From JBPCQA01 sp050998615 (GTDB lineage Bacteria > Actinomycetota > Actinomycetes > Propionibacteriales > Nocardioidaceae), in assembly GCA_050998615.1 (NCBI GenBank), contig JBPCQA010000034.1:1-54820 (forward strand): 54,820 nt of DNA. The letters run 5' to 3'. This document shows positions 8,996 to 17,594 of the stretch, in pieces. Within the stretch, counting starts at the first letter, position 1. The number at the start of each line of letters is the position of its first letter. A program made the position numbers and the translations under genes. The notes under the pieces were generated by a model, which was not told the origin of the DNA, did no database searches, and saw only the letters and a list, made by a program, of their open reading frames with translations.

Positions 8996-9844
8996 GTGAC
9001 TGCCCTGACTGCCGGTGCCATCTCGCCTCGGCGTGCCGTTCCTGCATCGATTCCACATCCGGAGTACGTCGACAGGCCGGGGCCGGCACCACACACCACC
9101 GGCGACGTGCAAACGCCCGAGACGATCGAGAAGATGCGCGTCGCCAGCCGGATCGCCGCGCGAGCATTGCAGGAGGCCGGCAAGGCGATCGCTCCCGGTG
9201 TGACCACCGACGAGGTTGACCGAATGGGTCACGAATACATGTCTGACCACGGAGCCTACCCCTCGACGCTCGGCTATCGCGGCTTCCCCAAGTCACTATG
9301 CACCTCGGTCAACGAGTGCATCTGCCACGGCATCCCCGACTCCCGTCGGTTAGAGGACGGCGACATCTGCAACATCGACATCACCGCCTACATCGACGGA
9401 GTGCATGGCGACACGAACGCCACATTCCTGGTCGGCGACGTCGACGACGAAAGCCGGCTGCTTGTCCAGCGCACCGAGGAGTCACTGCGCCGCGCGATCA
9501 AGGCAGTCAAAACAGGTAGACGGGTCAACGTGCTCGGCCGAGTTATCGAGTCGTATGCCCGGCGCTTCGGCTACGGCGTGGTGACCGACTTCACCGGACA
9601 CGGCATCAGCACCACGTTCCACTCCGGCTTGATCATCCCGCACTACGACGATCCGCGCTTCGACACCGTGATGCGAGTGGGCATGACGTTCACCATTGAG
9701 CCGATGCTCACGCTCGGCGCCACCGAGTGGGAGATGTGGGACGACGGTTGGACGGTTGTCACAAAGGATCGCTCGCGCAGCGCCCAGTTCGAGCACACGC
9801 TGGTCGTCACCGAGGCCGGTGCCGAGGTCTTGACCCTCCCCTGA
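8996..9844 (+). CDS. map: Type I methionine aminopeptidase
   Basis: Removes the initiator methionine from new proteins, 282 aa. Metal ligands are visible in order: two Asp in DITAYIDGVHGDTNATF, His in TGHGISTTFHSGL, Glu in FTIEPML, and Glu in AQFEHTLVV. The N-terminal extension with PHPEYVDRPGPAP is the actinobacterial form that binds ribosome-associated partners through PxxP-like segments. A GTG at 8996 (VTALTAGAISPRRAVPA) fits homologues; the open frame upstream to 8915 overlaps the terminator hairpin and is not used. It reads intact. Confidence 0.93.
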   Translation: MTALTAGAISPRRAVPASIPHPEYVDRPGPAPHTTGDVQTPETIEKMRVASRIAARALQEAGKAIAPGVTTDEVDRMGHEYMSDHGAYPSTLGYRGFPKSLCTSVNECICHGIPDSRRLEDGDICNIDITAYIDGVHGDTNATFLVGDVDDESRLLVQRTEESLRRAIKAVKTGRRVNVLGRVIESYARRFGYGVVTDFTGHGISTTFHSGLIIPHYDDPRFDTVMRVGMTFTIEPMLTLGATEWEMWDDGWTVVTKDRSRSAQFEHTLVVTEAGAEVLTLP

Positions 9845-9975
9845 CCTGCCCTTGTCCCCGATCCTCTTCTGGCCCTTCGACCGTCCCCTGCCGCGAGCTT
9901 CCTTGGGCCCTGCACTCCTTTCCGCGAATTGCGGGATTCCTGTCCTTTCAGCGAATTGGGCGCACAGATCTCCCG

Positions 9976-10767
9976 CTATTCGCGGAAGGCGGAACCGGCG
10001 ACGCGCGAGGCTTCGGGCGCCGCTGAGGCCGAGGTGTCGAGCCCGCGCAGGAAGTCGGCGAGGCCGTCATCCGCGCGGCCGTGCATGCGCCCACTGGTGA
10101 GCACCGCGATCTCGCAGGTCCTGGCGATCCGGAAACCACCGAGGGCCAGCGTGTCGACAAGCTGCTGATCCTCACCATGCCTGACGTCGGGGAAGCCACC
10201 GACGCTCAAGTAGGCGTCTGAGCGGACGGCGAGGTTGGCGCCGTACACGTGATTGTGAGTCCACCCGGCCCTGCCGACTCGGCTGATCTTGCTCGTGACA
10301 ACGGCGTCGTACGCACGACGGCCGCTTTCGCTGCCGAACCACCTGTCGAGCAGCGCCAACCCGACAACGGCAACCGCCCGCTCGAGCCTGGCCACCGAAA
10401 TTATCTTGGCCAACCAGTCAACGGGCACCACGGTGTCGGCATCGGTGGAGACGACCCACACGTCAGCGGTTGCGGGCCCCAGCACCTGCAGACCTCGGCG
10501 GACTGCCTTGTCGCGGGCCGCCCCGATCGTGATCGAGTGATCGTCGGCGACCACTCGGCCGGTCGGCGTACGCCGTAGCATCGCTCGGGCGTGAGCCGCG
10601 GTCTGATCGGAGCACCCATGGGCAGAGACCTCGATGGCGGCGTTGTCGACCATCTCCTGCTTACGGGCGAATCCGACGGCGTCGATGACGCTGGCCAAAC
10701 ACCTGTCGATGCTGTCTTGCTCGTCGCGCGCGGGGATTGCGACCACCACCTGCGTCGGTGGCCTCAT
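9976..10767 (-). CDS. Family 2 glycosyltransferase
   Basis: 263 aa with a GT-A fold pattern: VVVAIPARDEQDSIDRCLASV at the start, the metal-binding STDADTVVPVDWL, acceptor-side GANLAVRSDAYLSVGGFP and the late HGEDQQLVDTLALGG acidic motif. No membrane segments, so it is a cytosolic transferase rather than a processive synthase. It is the last gene of a four-gene minus-strand cassette; its start overlaps the acyl-CoA-dehydrogenase-like stop by ATGA. Donor and acceptor unknown. Confidence 0.85.
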   Translation of the reverse strand: MRPPTQVVVAIPARDEQDSIDRCLASVIDAVGFARKQEMVDNAAIEVSAHGCSDQTAAHARAMLRRTPTGRVVADDHSITIGAARDKAVRRGLQVLGPATADVWVVSTDADTVVPVDWLAKIISVARLERAVAVVGLALLDRWFGSESGRRAYDAVVTSKISRVGRAGWTHNHVYGANLAVRSDAYLSVGGFPDVRHGEDQQLVDTLALGGFRIARTCEIAVLTSGRMHGRADDGLADFLRGLDTSASAAPEASRVAGSAFRE

Positions 10768-11753
10768 TCGCCGAGCAAGTCATAGCCGTGGATGGCGTGC
10801 TCGCCGATCCGGCTCAGCTCGATGTCGAGGTGGTGTTGTCGAATGTAGATCGCCAGGTCGGCCAATGCCCTGCCCAACCTGACGTTTCGGCTCAGCCCGC
10901 CGGGGCCGACGACGATGGGGACTTGGGCGATGATCTCGTCGCAGGCGGTCACCACCGCGGTGCGGACTCGGGCGATTTGAGCCGAGACAGCCTCGTCCGT
11001 CGGTCCGAGCTCCGCAACAGCGTGTTCCAGGAGTGACTGGACGGTCCAGGCCGCCTGCTCGATCAGCCCGACATGGCGCTGCTGATGCGGTGTGGTCGGA
11101 AAGGGTCGCAGGCTGGCCGAGACGAGATCAGCGAGTTGGCGGGCCCCTCCTACCCAGACCGCGGCCACGCACAAGCCACCCACGACGAAGCCGGGGCGGT
11201 TCAGGTAGAAGTCAGTGCTGCCGACGCTTCGTGCCTCCACCGTGACCGAGGGCAGCCGCACGGTGAAGGACCGGGAGGCGTCCATCGCGGTCGTCTTCCA
11301 TGAATCCGGAACGGCGGTGACCACAGACGTGGGAATGTCGAGGAGCACGTGGTGTTCCGCGTCGATCCAGGCGGGCACCAGAGCGCGGTCGATTAGATCG
11401 ACACCCGAGGCGAATCGCAGCTCACCGTCAAGCTGCCAGCCGTCAAGGACCTGGTCCGCGGTGACGCCGGTGCCCAGGGAGCGGGACGCCCAGACGCCGT
11501 ACACACCGTCGAGCGGAGCGACCTCGGCCTCCTGGAGGATGCGCATGGCGTCGGCGTGGCCCTCGACGAGGCGCGCGAGGCAGAGGTCGACCCGCGCCAC
11601 CGCGACTAGCGATGCCGTCAGCTCGGCCAGTGGTCCCGTCCAGATGCCGTCGCCACCGACGGCCAAGTCGACAAGGCTGGCGCGCATATTGTCCGGGCTG
11701 GCGCGGATCTTCTCGGCCGACAGCCCGGCCACGAGGTCGACCGACAGCGTCAT
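10764..11753 (-). CDS. Acyl-CoA-dehydrogenase-like protein
   Basis: 329 aa, shorter than ordinary acyl-CoA dehydrogenases (about 380). The late helical stretch ARVRTAVVTACDEIIAQVPIVVGPGGLSRNVRLGRALADLAIYIRQHHLD resembles the family's C-terminal bundle and FAD/CoA region; the middle QLDGELRFASGVDLIDRALVPA matches the beta domain. I do not see a clear catalytic base. In such cassettes the protein may oxidise or bind a carrier-linked acyl or amino sugar intermediate; that is inference. Overlaps both neighbours by 4 bases, so translation is coupled. Confidence 0.75.
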   Translation of the reverse strand: MTLSVDLVAGLSAEKIRASPDNMRASLVDLAVGGDGIWTGPLAELTASLVAVARVDLCLARLVEGHADAMRILQEAEVAPLDGVYGVWASRSLGTGVTADQVLDGWQLDGELRFASGVDLIDRALVPAWIDAEHHVLLDIPTSVVTAVPDSWKTTAMDASRSFTVRLPSVTVEARSVGSTDFYLNRPGFVVGGLCVAAVWVGGARQLADLVSASLRPFPTTPHQQRHVGLIEQAAWTVQSLLEHAVAELGPTDEAVSAQIARVRTAVVTACDEIIAQVPIVVGPGGLSRNVRLGRALADLAIYIRQHHLDIELSRIGEHAIHGYDLLGE

Positions 11754-12340
11754 ACCGTCGCCTGGTAGACGTCAAGCAGAAAGTCGGCTTCGACATGAGC
11801 CACCACGCACCGTGAGCCACGAAGTGACGCGTCGGCCGCGATGTCGGCATGCATGTCCGGGCCGGACCGGTAGGCGTCGTGAGGGTGGTGTGCCCAATGC
11901 ACGAACAGCAGGTCTGCGCCCGGAGCCGCCGCCGACCACAGCGCATCGAGCGCACTCGCCAGATCCGGCACGTAGTACAGGAATTCGGCAACGAACACCA
12001 GATCGAAAGGCCCACCGGCGGGCGCTGCCGGCAGCGCTGACAGCTCGACCCGAACCCGGCTCAGGTCAGCACAGCGATCGGTGGCAAGTTTCACTGCCGC
12101 GGCTGAGCCGTCGGTGATCACCAGCCAGTCGGCCCGCGAGGCGAGAGCCCGGGAGACGAAACCGGGACCGCAGCCCGGCTCCCAAGCGCGCGGGTAGTGG
12201 GCACGCGGAAGACAGGCCATCGCGATCGCCAGCTTGCGTTGCTCGTACCACGACGACGACACAGACCACGGGTCCGGCGATCCCGCATAGAGCTTGTCGA
12301 AGTCTGGCGCCTGCGCTTCGGCCGGTGCGCTGTCGGTCAC
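11750..12340 (-). CDS. NodS-like SAM-dependent methyltransferase
   Basis: 196 aa. The opening DKLYAGSPDPWSVSSSWYEQRK is characteristic of the nodulation N-methyltransferase (NodS) family, and WEPGCGPGFVSRALASR is a SAM-binding motif I variant. FDLVFVAEFLYYVPD is motif post-II. In rhizobia NodS N-methylates the deacetylated non-reducing sugar of Nod factor; here the neighbours (a PIG-L deacetylase, a glycosyltransferase) suggest an analogous N-methylation of an amino sugar. Starts 5 bases after the deacetylase stop and overlaps the next gene by ATGA. Confidence 0.82.
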   Translation of the reverse strand: MTDSAPAEAQAPDFDKLYAGSPDPWSVSSSWYEQRKLAIAMACLPRAHYPRAWEPGCGPGFVSRALASRADWLVITDGSAAAVKLATDRCADLSRVRVELSALPAAPAGGPFDLVFVAEFLYYVPDLASALDALWSAAAPGADLLFVHWAHHPHDAYRSGPDMHADIAADASLRGSRCVVAHVEADFLLDVYQATV

Positions 12341-12344
12341 GGCC

Positions 12345-13157
12345 TCACCCCGCTCGGTCGGTCGAGTGGCCAGTTGGTGTCATTACGATCTCATGCTGCC
12401 AGTCGACCACCGCAGCCGGCAGGATCGGGCGCAGACCGGGAGTCAGCGCTACTGTCTGCGACTGGTAACACCTGATCGCCGCGGCCCGGCGTCGCCGAGA
12501 CGGCTCGTCGGTGGCCATCAACCGCAGATGCGTGTCGTCGAGCGGTGCGGTTGCGGGGTCAGTCCAATGTGGTGCCCAGATCGCAAAACCGTGAACCGGA
12601 AGCCCGGCACGTGTCGCGGCGGCACGGGCGGCCTGTCCTACCGCCTGATGATCCGGATGCGGATCTTCCCACCACACGGTCAGCAGCTGCATCACCGGGG
12701 CCGCGAGCAGCCGGCTCTCGATCAGGTCGGTCATTCGCGGGACGTGGCCCCGCAATCCGCCGTCCGGCAGCTCCAAGACGTCGTACGCCGACACACCCAG
12801 CTCACGGCAGGCGGCGCCGAGCTCCGCGCGTCGTCGCGCAGCCAGGCCGGCCAGCAGCCCCGCTTGACCATGTTGCCCAACGTCGACGACGTGGGCAACG
12901 TGGTCAAGCGCCGCCGCACCCGAGGTCATCGACATGACGTGCACAGTGATGCCGCGGCGGGTCAGCCAGGCGATCGTGGCGCCGAGCCCGACCGTCTCGT
13001 CGTCCGGATGCGCCCCGAGCACCAGCACGGTGGCTCCTGCTGCCAGACCCAACGCCGCGTACGGCGACGCCGATTCCACCGTGCTCAACCGGCGCCGCCA
13101 GGGTTCGGTGAACCGAGACGAGGGCGTTACCTCGATCGCTCTGGTTGACGCCACCAT
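12345..13157 (-). CDS. PIG-L family deacetylase, first gene of cassette
   Basis: 270 aa, Zn-dependent deacetylase of N-acetylated sugars. VLVLGAHPDDETVGLGATIAWL carries the metal-binding AHPDDE, and EDPHPDHQAVGQAAR supplies the further His. Longer N terminus than the minimal family. It heads the four-gene cassette, followed at 4 bases by the NodS-like methyltransferase. The ATG at 13157 has GCGGA upstream. No regulator is adjacent. Confidence 0.85.
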   Translation of the reverse strand: MVASTRAIEVTPSSRFTEPWRRRLSTVESASPYAALGLAAGATVLVLGAHPDDETVGLGATIAWLTRRGITVHVMSMTSGAAALDHVAHVVDVGQHGQAGLLAGLAARRRAELGAACRELGVSAYDVLELPDGGLRGHVPRMTDLIESRLLAAPVMQLLTVWWEDPHPDHQAVGQAARAAATRAGLPVHGFAIWAPHWTDPATAPLDDTHLRLMATDEPSRRRRAAAIRCYQSQTVALTPGLRPILPAAVVDWQHEIVMTPTGHSTDRAG

Positions 13158-13163
13158 GTTCCG

Positions 13164-13340
13164 CTATCCGGCCTTCATGAGCATCTGCAAAACCGCCTTC
13201 TCCAGATGTTCTTGGCGGCGATCGGGTTGTCGTGGCGCGCGGTTGCGTGCAGCGGCAATCGTGACGCCGTACACGAACCCTTTCCCCGCTCTGCGCCGAG
13301 TCCAGCCAACATCGTGTGGTGAGACGGTCCGCAACCGCAT
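13164..13340 (-). pseudogene. DNA topoisomerase IB remnant with internal deletion
   Basis: A 58-codon open frame with GAGGAGG upstream. The first half, MRLRTVSPHDVGWTRRRAGKGFVY, matches the start of actinobacterial topoisomerase IB; the second, GVTIAAARNRAPRQPDRRQEHLEKAVLQML, resembles the extreme C terminus. The joint falls after GKGFVY. The entire core, with the catalytic Tyr, is gone (a normal protein is over 300 aa), so it cannot be active even though the frame is open. Confidence 0.7.
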
Positions 13341-13456
13341 GCGCGCCTCCTCTCGACCACATGTGTGTGTTTCCACTATGACGCTGCGAGCGGTTCCGTA
13401 CCCACGCCGGGCCGGATGGTACGTGCCGGGCGAGAACCCGCGCGGCTAGCGGCTCC

Positions 13457-13496
13457 GGCTGAACGTCAAGCCAGTCGCTCGGCGTGTCGTTCAACC
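13457..13496. repeat. Dispersed palindrome, copy 1
   Basis: GGCTGAACG at the left and CGTTCAACC at the right, enclosing about 22 bases ending GGCGTGT. Same architecture as copies at 13538-13578 and 33913-33953; the right arm has one change relative to a perfect inverted repeat. Confidence 0.65.
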
Positions 13497-13537
13497 ACAA
13501 GGGAGGGGAGGCAGGTCACCTCGAGCTTCTGGCGTGT

Positions 13538-13578
13538 GGCTGAACGTTGCGAACGTCTGGCCGGCGTGTCGTTCAGCC
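13538..13578. repeat. Dispersed palindrome, copy 2
   Basis: GGCTGAACG at the left and CGTTCAGCC at the right, extending to a 12-bp perfect inverted repeat TGTGGCTGAACG/CGTTCAGCCACA. It lies 17 bases from the 3' end of rnpB and may also serve as its stop signal. Confidence 0.7.
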
Positions 13579-13595
13579 ACAGCCGGAGGAACGAG

Positions 13596-14047
13596 GCGGG
13601 CGAGCCGACTCATAGGCCGGATTCTGTTGGGGACGACGCCTTGCAGCCACCGTCCTGAGCAGTCATCCATCTAGGCATGCCGTTGCCGGCGCGCTCATGC
13701 GACCTACCTGCAGACTCGGGCGGGCCACCCTGTCGGAAACCGTGGCCTCCGTTGTCTGCACAGCCACCTCGACCGAAGTCGCGGCAGCCTCTTGGTCTTG
13801 CTCCAGGTGGGGTTTACCCAGCCGCCCCAGTCACCTGGGGCGCTGGTGGTCTCTTACACCACCGTTTCACCCTTACCCGCACCTCGACACGGGGTCGAAG
13901 CCGTTGGCGGTCTGTCTCTGTGGCACTGTCCCGCGAGTCATCTCGGGTGGGCGTTACCCACCACCTTGCCCTACGGAGTCCGGACCTTCCTCGACGAGGC
14001 GGCATCGTACGACGCCCTCGCCGCGGCCGCCCGGTCGGCTCGCCCGC
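13596..14047 (-). ncRNA. rnpB: RNase P RNA, bacterial type A
   Basis: Catalytic RNA that trims tRNA 5' ends. On the minus strand the 5' and 3' ends pair as P1 (GCGGGCGAGCCGAC with GTCGGCTCGCCCGC). Conserved blocks follow in order: GAGGAAGGTCCGGACTCC, GTAGGGCAAGGTGGTGGGTA, CCACAGAGACAGACCGCC, AAGGGTGAAACGGTGG, GTAAGAGACCACCAGCG, and near the end CAGAATCCGGCCTATGAG. About 450 nt, normal for actinobacteria. It follows the RNB-family ribonuclease by 38 bases on the same strand. Ends are set by P1 pairing and may be off by a few bases. Confidence 0.93.
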
Positions 14048-14085
14048 AACCCCTGAGCCTACCGCCTTGGCCAGACGAGGTCGGC

Positions 14086-15522
14086 TCAGCGGAGCTCGAA
14101 GCGGACGAGACGCTGCACCTTGTCGGCCTGCGCGAGCGTGACCTGGACGTGTTGACCAAGCGGCAGCGGACCACGTGATGACGTCACTCGCGCCTCAACG
14201 GCCGGCTCTTGGATCACCACCGATCCCTTCGTGGGGTCGGTGTCGTCAGCCTCCGTGATGACGCCGGCGAACGTGTCGCCGATCAGCGGCTCCAATACGC
14301 CGGCCTCGACCAGATCCAACACGGCACTGTCGAACTGGTGGGCCCGCTGGTCGGACTCTTCCATCTCCTTCGGAAGGCCACGAAGTCTGGCCTTCACCCA
14401 GTCGGGCACCGGCTTGTCGGCGCACAAGGCAACGGCGATCTCTCCCGCATAGCGGTCGACAAGTCGGCGCAACGGGGCGGTGGTATGGGCATACTCGGCG
14501 GCGATCGCGGCGTGTTCGATGTGCTCCGGAACGCCGCCGTCGAACGCGACGTAGCCGGCGCCTCGCAGTAGTGCCGTGCACGCGTTGAGCATCGCCGCAC
14601 CGGCAGGAGTGTTGGGGTCGATGGAGCGCACGAAGTCGGCGTAATCGATGTCGGGGGGCCACTGCAAGTGCAACGCCGCGGCGGTACGCCGCAGCTTGCC
14701 GACCGCCTGGTGGGTCGGAGGTGGCAGCGTGCGGACGATGCCCACCGCGCCGTACAGCATGATCTCGGCGCAACCCATCCCGGTTAGCAATGAGATCTCG
14801 GCGTTCCACTGCTCGACCGGCAGCAACTCGCGATACCGCAGCGACCAGCGGTCTGCGCTGACGGCAATCTGCTGCTCCGGCAACGGCAGGCTGACCCCAC
14901 CGCGTTCGCGCTCGAGGTTGAGGCGGAGCTCGCCAACCTCTTTGAGGAGCACGAAGACCTCGTCGGCGGAGCCGGCCTGCAAGGCCTTATGCACCGCGAC
15001 GTAGTCGAGCTGCGCCCGGCTTCTTACCTTTGCCCGCCCCACGTCGATCTTCCAGCTCTCCCCGGTTGAGTCCAAGTCGATCATCCACAGCAGCGCCGGC
15101 CTGACCCGGTCCGGCAACAGGCTGGCCGCGCCTTCGGACAGCACCGGCGGGTGCAGCGGGATCCGGTGGGTCGGCGCATACAGCGTCTGGCCGCGTTTGT
15201 GCGCCTCGACGTCGATCGGGCCGTCGGGTGCTACGAAGGCCGCCACGTCGGCGATCGCGTAGTACACCCGGAAGCCGTTGCCGCAGCGCTCAATGTGCAT
15301 CGCCTGGTCGAGATCCTTCGAGCCCTTGGGATCGATTGTGAGCAGCGGAATGTCGGTTCGGTCGAGCTCGGGCAGGGTGGGATGCGCGGCCGCCTGCTCG
15401 GCTGCGGCCAAGACCTCCGGTGGAAAGTCCCGTGCTATCCCCAGCTGCTGGTCGATGGCGCTGATGCCCGCATTGAACTCCGAGCCATCAGTGCTTTCCA
15501 GGTTGACAGTGCGTCGCGGCAC
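14086..15522 (-). CDS. RNB-domain ribonuclease (RNase II/R-like)
   Basis: 478 aa 3'-5' exoribonuclease. The RNB catalytic block is DPKGSKDLDQAMHIE with its conserved Asp residues; YYAIADVAAFV, RGQTLYAPTHRIPLHPPVLSEGAASLLP and EYAHTTAPLRRLVDRY are family signatures. It lacks cold-shock domains at the start and has only a short C-terminal region, so it is the compact actinobacterial form rather than full RNase R. GTG start at 15522 with AAAGGGGAT upstream. Same strand and just upstream of rnpB. Confidence 0.9.
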   Translation of the reverse strand: MPRRTVNLESTDGSEFNAGISAIDQQLGIARDFPPEVLAAAEQAAAHPTLPELDRTDIPLLTIDPKGSKDLDQAMHIERCGNGFRVYYAIADVAAFVAPDGPIDVEAHKRGQTLYAPTHRIPLHPPVLSEGAASLLPDRVRPALLWMIDLDSTGESWKIDVGRAKVRSRAQLDYVAVHKALQAGSADEVFVLLKEVGELRLNLERERGGVSLPLPEQQIAVSADRWSLRYRELLPVEQWNAEISLLTGMGCAEIMLYGAVGIVRTLPPPTHQAVGKLRRTAAALHLQWPPDIDYADFVRSIDPNTPAGAAMLNACTALLRGAGYVAFDGGVPEHIEHAAIAAEYAHTTAPLRRLVDRYAGEIAVALCADKPVPDWVKARLRGLPKEMEESDQRAHQFDSAVLDLVEAGVLEPLIGDTFAGVITEADDTDPTKGSVVIQEPAVEARVTSSRGPLPLGQHVQVTLAQADKVQRLVRFELR

Positions 15523-15607
15523 AACGATCCCCTTTCGCCTACCAAGCCCCGCTCACCTAACCAGACCATATCGACCCGGCGACCGCGCGGGCCGGCCTTT
15601 AGCCGAG

Positions 15608-16819
15608 CTACGGGAGAGCCGAGAACTGTCTCAGCGAGGTGGCACCGGACTCGTAGAACGAGACGGTAGTCAGTGACGCCGGGGCGAGCAGCATCTTGTT
15701 GATCGAGTGCAGCGGGGCGTCTAGGACATACCGCACAGCCAGCTTGATCGGCGTGACATGGCTGACGACGAGCACGGTTTGACCGAGATACGACGCCACC
15801 ACCTTCGTCAAGGCCTCCTCGACTCGTGCCTGCACTTGGATCGTGGACTCCCCGCCAGGCGGGTGAGCGTCCATCGAGCCCAGCCAGGCGTCCAACTGCT
15901 CGGGCCACCGCTCCCCCACCTGCGCCAGCGTCAAACCGTCCCACACACCGAAAGCGCACTCGCGAAACGCGTCGTCCAACGTGACCGATAGTCCGATGGC
16001 GTCAGCAACGATGTCAGCTGTCTCGCGGGTACGCCGCAGTGGGGACGCCACGATCGCGGCGACGCGCCCGTCACGTTGCAACCTCTCCGCGGCACGCAAG
16101 GCGTGAGCACGGCCCACGTCGATGAGACCCGGGTCTGCTCCACCGGGTCCGGAGAACCGCTTGTCGGCCGTGTAGATCGTCTCCCCATGCCGCAAGAAGA
16201 CGAGAGTCGTCGGCGTGCCTAACAGATCGCTCCAGCCGAGCATCGGGTTCTTGGCCACCGTGCTCGCGGTTGGCGGCTCCAGGGCGTCCGGGGCAGGCTC
16301 GCCCGGCTGGTTGTGACCTCGCGACTCATCGCGACTTTGCTGGGCTCGGGTGCCAGTCCTGAACCCCTCCACGACTTGGTCACAGCCGACGACGTACACC
16401 TCACCCCTGCTTTCGGCGTCCATGGCGAGATTGGCCAGCCGGTCCGCATGCTTGTTCAGCTCCCGCGGCACCCACGTCCAGTGCGTCCCAAATGGTGCCA
16501 ACTGTTGCGCCCGGGTGGCCAGCGGCCGCATGTCGGGATGCTTGATCTTCCAGCGGCCGGCCATTTGCTCGATGACGAGCTTGGAGTCCATGCGCACGTC
16601 CAACTGCGCGTCGGGGGCATGTTCGTGGTAGAGCTCGAGGCCAGCAATCAAGCCCCGATATTCGGCCACATTGTTGGTGGCTCGCCCAATACCGGCAGCC
16701 GCCTCGGCGATCACGGCGCCAGTGTCAGCGTCCTTCAGCACCGCGCCGTAACCAGCCGGGCCTGGGTTCCCACGGGAGCCGCCGTCGGCCTCGATCACGA
16801 CGTTCGAGTGGTGGACCAC
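15608..16819 (-). CDS. Bifunctional RNase HI / histidine phosphatase
   Basis: 403 aa. Residues 5-130 are RNase HI: the Asp in IEADGGSRGNPGP, Glu in NNVAEYRGLIAGL, Asp in VRMDSKLVIEQM and Asp in NKHADRLANLAM form the DEDD set that cuts RNA in RNA-DNA hybrids. A linker precedes a histidine phosphatase domain with FLRHGETIY, SPLRRTRETAD, FRECAFGVWDGL and VVSHVTPIK. Matches the Rv2228c type, whose phosphatase half is linked to alpha-ribazole phosphate in cobalamin synthesis. GTG start at 16819; the open frame upstream overlaps the zinc-ribbon gene. Confidence 0.92.
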   Translation of the reverse strand: MVHHSNVVIEADGGSRGNPGPAGYGAVLKDADTGAVIAEAAAGIGRATNNVAEYRGLIAGLELYHEHAPDAQLDVRMDSKLVIEQMAGRWKIKHPDMRPLATRAQQLAPFGTHWTWVPRELNKHADRLANLAMDAESRGEVYVVGCDQVVEGFRTGTRAQQSRDESRGHNQPGEPAPDALEPPTASTVAKNPMLGWSDLLGTPTTLVFLRHGETIYTADKRFSGPGGADPGLIDVGRAHALRAAERLQRDGRVAAIVASPLRRTRETADIVADAIGLSVTLDDAFRECAFGVWDGLTLAQVGERWPEQLDAWLGSMDAHPPGGESTIQVQARVEEALTKVVASYLGQTVLVVSHVTPIKLAVRYVLDAPLHSINKMLLAPASLTTVSFYESGATSLRQFSALP

Positions 16820-16826
16820 AGCCTGC

Positions 16827-17594
16827 TCAGATCCCCGACTCGCTGGTGCGGACCAGGATCCGGTTGCACTCCTCGCAGCGCAGCACGTCATCGCGCGGTG
16901 CCGCCGCCATTCTGACCAGGTCGGCGGATCCGATGTCCAGCCGGCAACCGGTGCAGCGTCCCTGATAGACCGCGCCGGCGCCAACTCCGCCGAGCTGGGC
17001 ACGCAACTTCTCGTAGAGCGCCAGCAGATCTGCGGGGATCTCGGCGGCGAGCGCCTCTCGCTCTGCTCGGGAATCAGCTTGCTTGGCGGTGAATTCCCCA
17101 GATGCCTCCGCACGCGACAACTCGTTGTCGCGGATGTCGGCGTCGAGCTCGGCCAGCTCGCCGGCCAGGGCTGCACGCTCATGTTGAGCAGACTCCAAAC
17201 GCTCCATCACCGTGAGCTCTTCATCCTCGAGATCGCCGATGCGCCTGGCCAAGGTCTCGACCTCGTGCTGCATGGCCTGCAATTGCTTCGGATCGCTGAT
17301 CAGGCCCGCGTCGATACGCTCCTGGTTGCGCGCCCGCCGGGTTTTCACCTGCTCGACATCGGCGTCCGCCTTGCGTTGGTCGCGTCCCAGGTCGTCGACG
17401 GCGGTGTGCAGCCGGCCATGGCGAGCTGACACGTCGGCGTGGCGCTCGGCGGGCGCCGCCAAGGTGGCATTTTGCGGCAGCGTCTCGAGCCGGTGGGTCA
17501 GCAGGTCAAGCGCGGCGTCGACGGCCTGCAGGTCGAGCAGCCGTAGTTGGGCGATGGGATCGGCTTTCAGCGTGCGCTCCTCGTCAACGTGCAC
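16827..17594 (-). CDS. C4 zinc-ribbon coiled-coil protein
   Basis: 255 aa, homologue of the Rv2229c/CT398 type. Residues about 35-190 are heptad-rich and highly charged (long coiled coil); the end has GRCTGCRLDIG and LRCEECNRILV, two CxxC pairs forming a zinc ribbon. Likely nucleic-acid or protein binding; cellular role unknown. GTG start at 17594, overlapping the Nif3-like stop by 11 bases; the RNase H/phosphatase gene begins 7 bases after its stop, so the three are one operon. Confidence 0.88.
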   Translation of the reverse strand: MHVDEERTLKADPIAQLRLLDLQAVDAALDLLTHRLETLPQNATLAAPAERHADVSARHGRLHTAVDDLGRDQRKADADVEQVKTRRARNQERIDAGLISDPKQLQAMQHEVETLARRIGDLEDEELTVMERLESAQHERAALAGELAELDADIRDNELSRAEASGEFTAKQADSRAEREALAAEIPADLLALYEKLRAQLGGVGAGAVYQGRCTGCRLDIGSADLVRMAAAPRDDVLRCEECNRILVRTSESGI

